A stretch of DNA of 64,000 nt. Origin: Ignatzschineria sp. RMDPL8A. GTDB lineage: Bacteria; Pseudomonadota; Gammaproteobacteria; Cardiobacteriales; Wohlfahrtiimonadaceae. The stretch spans positions 868,001-932,000 of the forward strand of contig NZ_JAPPWA010000002.1 of the NCBI RefSeq assembly GCF_029815055.1. Direction: 5' to 3'. Below, piece after piece: positions 1 to 7,187 of the stretch. The notes below the pieces were generated by a model. The model had not been told where the DNA came from. It did no database searches and worked only from the letters and a program-made list of their open reading frames with translations. A program made the translations under genes and the position numbers. The first letter of the stretch is position 1, and each line of letters starts with the position of its first letter.

Positions 1-592
1 AGCCAATAATCGGATTGCGATAGGCGCTGGTATTCCAGACGGTCGCGTTAAAAGCTTCAAAGAATTTCGCTTGTGGACTGCTGTCGGTGCGTTGACGGCG
101 CTCATTGGCCACCACTAATCGCTCCGGCGTAAAATCGTCCTCCGTCAGCACGAGATTTTGCATGCGATCCGCTTCTAGTTTAAGAGCGGTTTCAAGCTCC
201 CAACTGGGAAGATTTTCAAAGTAAGCGGTGTAATCGTAGGAGGTAAAGGCGTTATCTCGACCGCCTAAATTCGCGATGATGGTGGAATGTTCATTCGGGC
301 CCAAGGTATCGGTCCCTTTAAACATCATATGCTCGAGCATGTGGGAGATGCCGCCAAGCCCGCGAGGTTCGTCCACCGAGCCGACTTTATACCACACCAT
401 GGTGGTGACAACTGGCGCGCGATGATTTTCGCGTACGATAATTTTTAAGCCATTGTCGAGCTGATGCTCAAACGTGTTTTCGGCAAAGCTCGAGGGAGCA
501 GTAGGGCTTGCGCCCGCAAAATTAACCATGCTAGAAACAAAAACGGCGCCACACAAGGTAAGCGCTGTTTTAGTGAATTTTTTTAATCTCAT
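1..592 (-). CDS. M16 family zinc metallopeptidase, N-terminal part (cut by window edge)
   Basis: The gene reads leftward and runs off the window, so only about 197 N-terminal residues are visible. The start ATG at 592-590 has an excellent ribosome site (AGGAGG seven bases upstream). The protein opens with a Sec signal-like stretch (basic MRLKKFTK, then a hydrophobic core and an Ala-rich end), so it is probably periplasmic. The inverted zinc motif HxxEH is present as HMLEHMMF near residue 75, followed by the GRDNAFTSYDYT segment typical of pitrilysin-type peptidases. The catalytic N-terminal domain is therefore intact as far as it can be seen. It lies 43 bases after the SDR gene on the same strand. 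Substrate unknown. Confidence 0.85.
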   Translation of the reverse strand, partial: MRLKKFTKTALTLCGAVFVSSMVNFAGASPTAPSSFAENTFEHQLDNGLKIIVRENHRAPVVTTMVWYKVGSVDEPRGLGGISHMLEHMMFKGTDTLGPNEHSTIIANLGGRDNAFTSYDYTAYFENLPSWELETALKLEADRMQNLVLTEDDFTPERLVVANERRQRTDSSPQAKFFEAFNATVWNTSAYRNPIIG

Positions 593-635
593 AAAACCTC
601 CTATAGATGATAGTCGGGTTTGACGAACGGATGAA

Positions 636-1361
636 TTAGAGCGTGAAGGTCTCTCCGTTAATGTACTCACGCTCGGTATCGCACAGTTTTTCAACGAGAT
701 TGCAGACATCGCGAAGGCTCTTCGGATTCTCTGCGCCCGTAGGCGATACACTAAATTGTAGTGCAGAATTGATACGAACGGGGTCGATGCTGTTAAATTG
801 GATCGCTTGGCTCGCTTCATACTCCTCGGCAAAGAGGTGTTTTAAGGTGGCAATGCCCGCTTTGGCTACGGCGTAACTGCCCCAATAGGCTTTACCGCTT
901 GCCACTTCATTGTGTTCAAAGAAGATCACCGACGCACGAGGCTCTGCCTTATGAAGAAGGGGAAGCATCGCTTGGGTGAGATAGAAGGGCGCATTGAGCG
1001 CTAAATTGATGCTTAAATCCCATTTTGCGGGCTCGGTATGCGCAAGGGGCGCGAGATTTCCAAGGTTGACCGCAGTGTGGATAATGCCATCGATTTTCGG
1101 GAATTCTTGGGCAATATTGTGCGCAAGCCCGTAATAATCTTCCGAGGTCACTTTATTGAAATCCATGCTGACAATTACCGGCTCTGGGTTACCACGGGCG
1201 ACGATAATGTCGTAAATTTGATTGAGTTTTTCCTCTTTACGCCCCATTAAAATCACGGTTGCGCCTAAATTGGCAAGGCGAAACGCCGACTCTTTCCCGA
1301 TTGCGCCCGATGCGCCGGTCACAATAAATACTTTTCCAGTAAACTTTTTCGTATCGCTCAT
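636..1361 (-). CDS. SDR-family oxidoreductase, YciK-like
   Basis: 241 residues with a Rossmann fold. The cofactor motif TGASGAIGK is at residues 16-24 and the catalytic YAVAK (YxxxK) at about residue 163. The usual NNAG motif is replaced by HTAVN, which is the kind of variation seen in YciK-type members. The substrate cannot be told from sequence. The start codon overlaps the ubiG stop codon (ATGA at 1358-1361), so the two are almost certainly co-translated. YciK homologues are often found next to ubiG and phosphatase genes in other gammaproteobacteria, which supports the subfamily call. Confidence 0.8.
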   Translation of the reverse strand: MSDTKKFTGKVFIVTGASGAIGKESAFRLANLGATVILMGRKEEKLNQIYDIIVARGNPEPVIVSMDFNKVTSEDYYGLAHNIAQEFPKIDGIIHTAVNLGNLAPLAHTEPAKWDLSINLALNAPFYLTQAMLPLLHKAEPRASVIFFEHNEVASGKAYWGSYAVAKAGIATLKHLFAEEYEASQAIQFNSIDPVRINSALQFSVSPTGAENPKSLRDVCNLVEKLCDTEREYINGETFTL

Positions 1362-2050
1362 GATTGCTCCTTCACAGCGCAGAGTAGGTAATTAATGCTC
1401 ACATCATCTTTTAAATAGGCGACGCGGGTAAAGGGATTGTAGTGCATGCCTTTGATACTTTTCACTTTAAGCCCGGCCATTTCGCACATCTCATAGAGTT
1501 CAAGCGGGGTGATAAATGAATCGGGGTTATGGGTGCCTTTCGGAACGATGCGAAGGAGGTGTTCCGCCGCAAAAACCGCGAGCATTTTTGATTTCATGTT
1601 GCGGTTAAGCGTGGATAAAAAGAGCATTCCGCCCGGTTTTAAGGTCTCCGCGCACGCTTTAACAATGGAGCCCGGCATCGGCACATGTTCGAGCATTTCA
1701 AGACAGGTCACCACATCAAATTTCTCAGGGTTCTCTTTTGCAAACTCTTCCACAGTAGTGACGCGATAATCGATAGTAAGATCGTTCACTAACGCATGCG
1801 CTTTAGCAGTTTCAATGGCATTTGGCGCCATATCAATAGCGGTCACTTTCGCACCGCGAGCGGCTAATCCTTCAGAAATAATGCCGCCGCCGCAACCGAC
1901 ATCCAGTGCGGTTTTGCCATGGAGATCGATCTCGGAAGTGATATATTCAAAGCGGGTCGGATTGATGTCGTGAAGGGTTTTAAGATCACCATCTTCATTC
2001 CACCAATCTTGGTCGTTAAATTTGTTAATTTCGTCGTGTGAAATATTCAT
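1358..2050 (-). CDS. ubiG: Ubiquinone biosynthesis O-methyltransferase UbiG
   Basis: S-adenosylmethionine-dependent methyltransferase that performs both O-methylations in ubiquinone biosynthesis. The SAM-binding motif I is DVGCGGG, and the N-terminal FNDQDWWNEDGDLKTLHDINP matches the UbiG signature of Trp-Trp followed by an acidic segment and LHxINP. An ATG at 2068 is in frame, but I chose the ATG at 2050: it gives the normal UbiG N-terminus and has GGAGAG about ten bases upstream, whereas the upstream ATG has no ribosome site. Overlaps the following SDR gene by four bases. A terminator-like hairpin separates it from cvpA. Confidence 0.92.
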   Translation of the reverse strand: MNISHDEINKFNDQDWWNEDGDLKTLHDINPTRFEYITSEIDLHGKTALDVGCGGGIISEGLAARGAKVTAIDMAPNAIETAKAHALVNDLTIDYRVTTVEEFAKENPEKFDVVTCLEMLEHVPMPGSIVKACAETLKPGGMLFLSTLNRNMKSKMLAVFAAEHLLRIVPKGTHNPDSFITPLELYEMCEMAGLKVKSIKGMHYNPFTRVAYLKDDVSINYLLCAVKEQS

Positions 2051-2091
2051 ACTGATTAGTCTCTCCATCGCTCAGCAGAGTAAAAACAAGT

Positions 2092-2111
2092 AATGAGGGC
2101 GAACCCTCATT
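2092..2111 (-). terminator. Hairpin between cvpA and ubiG
   Basis: An eight-base perfect stem (AATGAGGG/CCCTCATT) with a four-base loop, TTCG as read on the minus strand. On the plus strand it runs directly into six T; on the minus strand a five-T run follows after a short gap. It probably ends the accD-folC-dedD-cvpA transcript, though the T run is better placed for the opposite strand. Confidence 0.6.
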
Positions 2112-2171
2112 TTTTCAAGCGCAAGGCAGGGGTTCTACGATGTTCGCAGAACCATCAGTCCTTATCGATGC

Positions 2172-2852
2172 CTATTGATCACTTTGTTCCATCAGGCGCT
2201 GATTGAGTGTTGAATCGGCAGGGGCAGAGGTGCCATCCTGATCGAGTAAACCGCGAGTGTGTTCAGTGCTCGTGCGGACTTTTTCAATGTCTTCGAGCAG
2301 GCTGCGGCTATTAATTTTGCTTAAGAAATCTTCCGGAATAATGGTCGATAAGCTGTTTGCCCACTCCGTCACCGTTGGTGAGAGGCGCGCTTCTTGCCAA
2401 TAAGGATGATCGCTTAAGGGGGATGTAATGATAAACATCGAGATAAACGCCACAATCAAAATCCCGCGAAGAACGCCAAATGCAGCGCCGAGCAGGCGGT
2501 CGATAAAGTTGATTTTAAAGTGACGAATAAAGAGTGAGATCACTAAATTGACTAGCCCCAAAATGAAAAGAAGGCCAAAAAAGGTGATCAGAAAACTTAA
2601 AATCGAGGTGAGAATCACATCGTTTCGATTATTTGGATCGGTGGCATCGGCAAGGTTTGAGGCAGGGCTATCGTATAAAATATTGGGAAGCATTTTCGCC
2701 ACATCTTCAAAATAGAGCGTTGCCCCAATGATGGCGCCAATCCAGACAAGTAACGACAGTACCTCGGTAATCACGCCACGGGTATACGCAACGAGCACCG
2801 AAATCAGCATGATGCCTAAAATAATGTAATCGATGATATTTAATTCTTCCAC
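2172..2852 (-). CDS. cvpA: CvpA family inner-membrane protein
   Basis: 226 residues with four predicted membrane segments (about residues 8-28, 33-50, 82-108 and 122-145), the Pfam CvpA arrangement, and a hydrophilic C-terminal tail. In Escherichia coli CvpA is needed for colicin V production and for bile-salt resistance; its molecular role is unclear. It follows dedD by 27 bases in the conserved accD-folC-dedD-cvpA order. The purF gene that normally follows cvpA is not here; ubiG is. Confidence 0.88.
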   Translation of the reverse strand: MEELNIIDYIILGIMLISVLVAYTRGVITEVLSLLVWIGAIIGATLYFEDVAKMLPNILYDSPASNLADATDPNNRNDVILTSILSFLITFFGLLFILGLVNLVISLFIRHFKINFIDRLLGAAFGVLRGILIVAFISMFIITSPLSDHPYWQEARLSPTVTEWANSLSTIIPEDFLSKINSRSLLEDIEKVRTSTEHTRGLLDQDGTSAPADSTLNQRLMEQSDQ

Positions 2853-2879
2853 TATTTGGGTCCTTTATTGAGAGTCAGA

Positions 2880-3764
2880 TTATCGAGATAAGATGGTGGT
2901 ATCGATTTTATTAGCGCGTAGGCGACTTTGAATTCGCTCAGCCTCATCGCGGGTGCGATATGGGCCAATTTGAACCTTGTTAAACTTTCCTTCTACAAAG
3001 ATGACCGCCGGTAAATTTTGGCGTTTAAACTCGGCATGGCGAGCGTTTGCATTTTGGCGACTGCCAAAGCTTCCCACTTGCACATACCAGCCTTTGCCGC
3101 CGCTTGATACTGCGGCCGTTTGAGCGGGTTTGCTTGCTTGCGCGGTTTGTGTCTTTGTAGCCGGTTTATTCTCTTGTACCGAACGGAGTTTAATCGCCGG
3201 CGGTTTCACTTCCGCTTTAGGTTTTGTTTGGGCTTGAGCCTGCTTTTGTGTGTTGGTAGCAGGATTGCCATTGTGTGCGTTATTTGTCCCTTGTTGAGCA
3301 TTAGTGGTCTCTTTTTTCGCAAGGGAATGGCCAGCCGGAAGGGGATCCGGGCGTTTATTGGTGATGACTGTTTTGGGCGTTTCTGCCACAGTTTTGGGCT
3401 CGCTCTCGATCTTATCCCAAAGCGATTCAGGCACTACCGATTTATTGCCGCCCTCGACCATCGGATCTGGGAATTCTTCCGTCATTGGGGGAAGCGCAGG
3501 TTTGGTCTCTTTGGGCTTAAATTCAACCGTAGGGGGTTTGACGATAATGGTGCTTGAGCCATCGTCATTTTTGGTGGTCATGGGGATCACTAAGCGATTG
3601 GTCTTCTCGTTTTTAAGATCATTTTCGCTGAGCATCTGCGTGCTTTGCCCCGGTAAATTGGGATTTGGTTTAAAGACGAGCGGCGAGAGCAATAACGCGA
3701 TTGCCACAATAAATAGAAGCCCAATCAGGCGACGTAAGAGTGTTTTATTAATCGTGATAGCCAT
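2880..3764 (-). CDS. dedD: SPOR-domain protein, DedD-like
   Basis: 294 residues: a short cytoplasmic N-terminus, one membrane helix at about residues 11-27, a long Pro/Lys/Thr-rich periplasmic linker, and a C-terminal SPOR domain (about residues 222-294, starting GKGWYVQVGSF) that binds denuded septal peptidoglycan. DedD is a non-essential division protein that localises to the septum. The start overlaps the end of folC by 17 bases, and its place between folC and cvpA is that of dedD. The linker is low in complexity and not expected to be conserved. Confidence 0.85.
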   Translation of the reverse strand: MAITINKTLLRRLIGLLFIVAIALLLSPLVFKPNPNLPGQSTQMLSENDLKNEKTNRLVIPMTTKNDDGSSTIIVKPPTVEFKPKETKPALPPMTEEFPDPMVEGGNKSVVPESLWDKIESEPKTVAETPKTVITNKRPDPLPAGHSLAKKETTNAQQGTNNAHNGNPATNTQKQAQAQTKPKAEVKPPAIKLRSVQENKPATKTQTAQASKPAQTAAVSSGGKGWYVQVGSFGSRQNANARHAEFKRQNLPAVIFVEGKFNKVQIGPYRTRDEAERIQSRLRANKIDTTILSR

Positions 3765-5082
3765 AGTCGTTAAGCCAATTTATTCCTGCAGAAACAATGT
3801 GAAATGAGCCAAATACGATGATTATATCATCTTTAGAGGCGTCCTTTAATGCTTTTTCGCAAGCGGATGGCACATCGTGAGTGAGGGTATAACGGTGATC
3901 AATTTCGGTGGCAATTCGCTCAAGCAACGCCGCTTCCGTTTGGCCACGTTCGCCATCAATTCCGGTTAAATACCAGTGATCGATGTGGGAGTTTAATTCA
4001 TGGGTGACCGCAAACGGGTCTTTATCAATGAGCATACCAAAAACCGCTAAAACACGGCCTTTAGGTGGATAGCTCTCAATGAGGTCTTTTAAAACGCGTG
4101 CCCCTTGGCGATTGTGAGTGACATCGAGATAGAGATCCGGTGAACCCTCTTTTTTAAGCGGTTGAAAGCGCCCTTTGAGCGACACATGGGAAAGCCCTGA
4201 GCCAATTTTTTCTAGATCGACGGGGAAGGGCGAGAGCAGAAGCGCACTAATCGCCGTTACCGCATTTTGATATTGATGTCGGCCAAGGAGACTTAATTTA
4301 GGCAGCGTCAGTTCGATCGTTTCCTTTGAGTTTGCTTGGTTGCTTGCGAGATTCTGGGCGGTGGAATTCTGGGTGAGCGAATAGGTAAAACGCCCATCTT
4401 CTAAAATCTCATACGTAATTGCATCGCCTTGGGAATAACGCGTCGCCCCCATTTTTTCGCATTGGGTGATGATCGGTTCAGGCGGATTGACTTCGCTGGT
4501 AATCACGATCGCGCCCTCTTTAATTACGCCTGCTTTTTCAAAGGCAATTTTCTCAATGGTATCGCCCAAAATGTGAGTGTGATCAAGGTCGATCGGGGTA
4601 ATCAGCGCCATATCGGCACGGGTGATATTGGTTGAATCCAGGCGGCCGCCTAAGCCCACCTCTAAAATCGCCACATCGACATTTTCTTTTTTAAAGCAGT
4701 AAAACGCCGCTAAGGTTGCAAACTCAAAGTAGGTGAGCGTGATCTCGCCACGAGCGGTTTCAATCGCGTTAAAGGCTTCCATAATGAGCGCATCACCCGC
4801 TTCTTTTAAATTAAGGCGAATGCGTTCATTAAAACGATTGATGTGAGGCGAGGTAAAGAGGCCGGTTTTATAGCCTTGCTCGGTAAAGAGCGTCGCCGTT
4901 GTGGTCGCGGTAGAGCCTTTACCATTGGTGCCCGCAACGATAATAACGTGCGGGGCAATGGGTTCGATTGCGAGCGTTTTGAGCACAGCACGGATACGCT
5001 CTAATTTAAAATCCATCGATAATGGGTGAATGGACTCAAGGTGGCTAAGCCACGCATCGAGCGTATCGAGCTGTTTACGCAT
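3748..5082 (-). CDS. folC: Bifunctional folylpolyglutamate / dihydrofolate synthase FolC
   Basis: Mur-ligase fold enzyme that joins dihydropteroate to glutamate and extends the polyglutamate tail. The P-loop GTNGKGST lies near residue 54 and the HTHILGDT segment carries the conserved second-domain histidine region. An open frame extends to 5175, but that part lies inside accD; the ATG at 5082 (MRKQLDTLDAWL) gives the normal FolC N-terminus and leaves seven bases after the accD stop. 444 residues, slightly longer than the usual 420-430; a Ser/Asn/Gln-rich insertion near residue 250 accounts for some of this. Confidence 0.93.
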   Translation of the reverse strand: MRKQLDTLDAWLSHLESIHPLSMDFKLERIRAVLKTLAIEPIAPHVIIVAGTNGKGSTATTTATLFTEQGYKTGLFTSPHINRFNERIRLNLKEAGDALIMEAFNAIETARGEITLTYFEFATLAAFYCFKKENVDVAILEVGLGGRLDSTNITRADMALITPIDLDHTHILGDTIEKIAFEKAGVIKEGAIVITSEVNPPEPIITQCEKMGATRYSQGDAITYEILEDGRFTYSLTQNSTAQNLASNQANSKETIELTLPKLSLLGRHQYQNAVTAISALLLSPFPVDLEKIGSGLSHVSLKGRFQPLKKEGSPDLYLDVTHNRQGARVLKDLIESYPPKGRVLAVFGMLIDKDPFAVTHELNSHIDHWYLTGIDGERGQTEAALLERIATEIDHRYTLTHDVPSACEKALKDASKDDIIIVFGSFHIVSAGINWLNDYGYHD

Positions 5083-5089
5083 AATAGGT

Positions 5090-5962
5090 CTATTGAACCT
5101 CTGCAATCGATTCAGGTAAGTGTGATAATTTTGCAAGTAGACGTGAAATTTCGTTACGAAGTTCACGGCGGTCAACGATCATATCGATCGCACCTTTTTC
5201 GATTAAGAATTCACTCTGTTGGAAACCTTCCGGTAATTTCTCACGCACGGTTTGTTCAATGACGCGAGGGCCAGCAAAGCCGATCAGCGCTTTCGGTTCA
5301 GCGATAATCACATCGCCCAGCATCGCAAAACTTGCCGATACTCCACCAAAGGTTGGGTCGGTTAACACAGAGATAAAGGGAAGTCCTTTTTCATTCATTT
5401 TTGCCACAACAGCGGAGGTTTTGGCCATCTGCATCAGTGAGGTTAAGCCCTCCTGCATACGCGCGCCGCCACTTGTGATAAAGACCACAAAGGGAATGCC
5501 AAGCTCCATCGCACGATTTCCGGCGATTTTAAAACGCTCACCCACAACCGATCCCATCGATGCGCCCATAAAGCTAAAATCAAATGCGCCTGCCACGATC
5601 GGAAGTCCTTTTACAGAGCCTTCCATCACAATGAGCGCTTCAGTTTCGCCCGTGGATTTTTGCGCCGCGGCTAAACGATCTTTATAGCGTTTACTATCTT
5701 TAAAGCCTAAAAAGTCAACGGAGGCTAAGTTTGCACCGAGCTCTTTTCCGCTTGTTTCATCTAAGAATGATTCAAGACGATTGCGCGCCGAAAGACGCAT
5801 GTGGTGATCACATTTAGGGCAGACATTTAAGTTCGCCTCGAGCTCTTGTTGATAGAGGATCGAATCACATGAATTACACTTTGCCCAGACACCTTCTGGA
5901 ACTTGTTTTTTAGCACTTTGTGTGCGAATCCGCATGGGATTAAGACGTTGGAACCAACTCAT
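5090..5962 (-). CDS. accD: Acetyl-CoA carboxylase carboxyltransferase subunit beta
   Basis: 290 residues. Transfers carboxyl from carboxybiotin to acetyl-CoA together with AccA, in the first step of fatty-acid synthesis. The N-terminal zinc ribbon is complete (C29, C32, C48, C51 in CNSC and CPKC). The crotonase-fold body has SGGARMQEG, which forms part of the acyl-CoA site. It leads a minus-strand operon with folC, dedD and cvpA. The partner accBC genes are in this window at 58632-60475; accA is not. Confidence 0.96.
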   Translation of the reverse strand: MSWFQRLNPMRIRTQSAKKQVPEGVWAKCNSCDSILYQQELEANLNVCPKCDHHMRLSARNRLESFLDETSGKELGANLASVDFLGFKDSKRYKDRLAAAQKSTGETEALIVMEGSVKGLPIVAGAFDFSFMGASMGSVVGERFKIAGNRAMELGIPFVVFITSGGARMQEGLTSLMQMAKTSAVVAKMNEKGLPFISVLTDPTFGGVSASFAMLGDVIIAEPKALIGFAGPRVIEQTVREKLPEGFQQSEFLIEKGAIDMIVDRRELRNEISRLLAKLSHLPESIAEVQ

Positions 5963-6149
5963 TCGTAAACACCTTTTAATAAACTTTTTAGAAGGATGAT
6001 TTTCTCATAAAAAAGAGAAATAGCCAATCGTAAGATTAGCGGGCATGACCCTGTCACGCCGATCAGAATTTTTAAATATAGGCTATCTTACCATGAAATG
6101 ATTTTGGAGATATTTTTCCAATCATTCTCGAATTTTTGTCAATTTACGA

Positions 6150-6177
6150 TATAATTAGTACGTTTTTAGTGCTAATT
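6150..6177 (+). promoter_or_regulatory. Possible promoter and operator dyad of sufU
   Basis: A consensus -10 hexamer TATAAT (6150-6155) is overlapped by an inverted repeat, AATTAGTAC (6153-6161) and GTGCTAATT (6169-6177), with a seven-base loop; eight pairs are Watson-Crick and one is T-G. No good -35 hexamer is visible. The dyad would cover the transcription start, as expected of a repressor site, and ends 23 bases before the sufU start codon. The regulator is unknown. Confidence 0.35.
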
Positions 6178-6200
6178 ACACGAGCTGAAAGAATTTTGTT

Positions 6201-6662
6201 ATGAGTGTTGATATTAAAGAGCTGTATCAGGAAGTGATTCTTGATCACAATAAGCGTCCGCGCAACTTCCGAGTGATCGATCCGGCAACGCATACGGGCA
6301 AGGGTTTTAATCCGCTCTGCGGCGATCAGATTGAGGTCTATCTCTCAGTCAATTCGGCGGGCATTGTGGAAGCGGCGGCCTTTCAAGGGGAAGGATGCGC
6401 GATATCAACGGCCTCAAGTTCCATTATGACAGAGCTTGTGATTGGGAAGTCGATCGGCGAGATTGAGGCGCTTTTTACCGCATTTGAAATGGCAGTGAAG
6501 GCGAATGAAACGAGTAATGAACTTGCTCATCTTGGCGATCTAAGTGCATTGGTGGGCGTACGGGAGTATCCGGCGCGCGTTAAATGTGCAACGCTTCCTT
6601 GGCACGCTTTGCAAGCGGCGATCCATCACGCATCGGGCGCGGTAGAGAGCGAAAAAGAATAA
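6201..6662 (+). CDS. sufU: SufU-type iron-sulfur cluster scaffold / sulfur-transfer protein
   Basis: 153 residues of the IscU/NifU N-terminal family. The three ligand cysteines are C40 (NPLCGD, with D42), C66 (GEGCAIS) and C129 (RVKCATL). The 18-21 residue insertion before the third cysteine, with GVREYPARVKCATLPW, and the lack of the IscU LPPVK motif mark it as SufU rather than IscU. In Firmicutes SufU accepts sulfur from SufS and works with SufBCD. Here no sufB, C, D or S is adjacent; the next gene is sufT. No strong ribosome site is visible, apart from GAAAGAA about nine bases upstream. Confidence 0.85.
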   Translation: MSVDIKELYQEVILDHNKRPRNFRVIDPATHTGKGFNPLCGDQIEVYLSVNSAGIVEAAAFQGEGCAISTASSSIMTELVIGKSIGEIEALFTAFEMAVKANETSNELAHLGDLSALVGVREYPARVKCATLPWHALQAAIHHASGAVESEKE

Positions 6663-6746
6663 CCGAGATACACACGTTACAATTGAAATAACTTGAAATA
6701 AAAACGAGTCGCCCAGCGGCTTTATTGGTTTAGGAGACACAATAAA

Positions 6747-7148
6747 ATGGAGATTAAAACCGACGATCCCAATTTTCCACGCATCTTATTTGCAGAAGGG
6801 GTGGAGCAGACGGAAGCGAATACACGCGCGGCGGAAGAGATGGTTCCGAAAATTATCGAAGCGATCAAAAAAGTGTACGACCCTGAGATTCCGGTGGATA
6901 TTTATGAGCTAGGTCTTATTTATGCGATTGAATTTAACGAGCTAACCGAGGATAATGTGCGCGTTCAAATCGACATGACGTTAACCGCGCCAGGGTGCCC
7001 TGTTGCCGGTGAAATGCCGAGCTGGGTAAGCAACGCAATCTACTCAATTCCGCAAATTAAAGAGTGTTTAGTGGATCTTGTATGGGAACCCTTCTGGACA
7101 CCCGAGCGCATGTCGTTGCGTGCTAAATTGGAACTCAATATGTTCTAA
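6747..7148 (+). CDS. sufT: SufT / DUF59 (MIP18-family) iron-sulfur maturation factor
   Basis: 133 residues. The family helps mature Fe-S proteins by an incompletely known mechanism. Family marks are KVYDPEIPVDIYELGLIY, the TLTAPGCPVAGEM segment with its conserved cysteine, and VDLVWEPFWTPERMS near the C-terminus. Preceded by TTTAGGAGACAC, a good ribosome site. It lies 84 bases after sufU on the same strand, and sufU-sufT adjacency is a common suf-operon pattern. The stop is 39 bases before the secreted pilin-head protein, so all three are likely one transcript. Confidence 0.88.
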   Translation: MEIKTDDPNFPRILFAEGVEQTEANTRAAEEMVPKIIEAIKKVYDPEIPVDIYELGLIYAIEFNELTEDNVRVQIDMTLTAPGCPVAGEMPSWVSNAIYSIPQIKECLVDLVWEPFWTPERMSLRAKLELNMF

Positions 7149-7187
7149 ATAAACAATAAATTGGCAAATGCCAAAGGAGCTGTACCT

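Noticed and set aside
3120-3807. Long plus-strand frames opposite dedD (145 and 167 codons)
   Set aside because: They are shadows of the dedD coding strand with low-complexity Leu/Arg/Gly composition and no ribosome sites.
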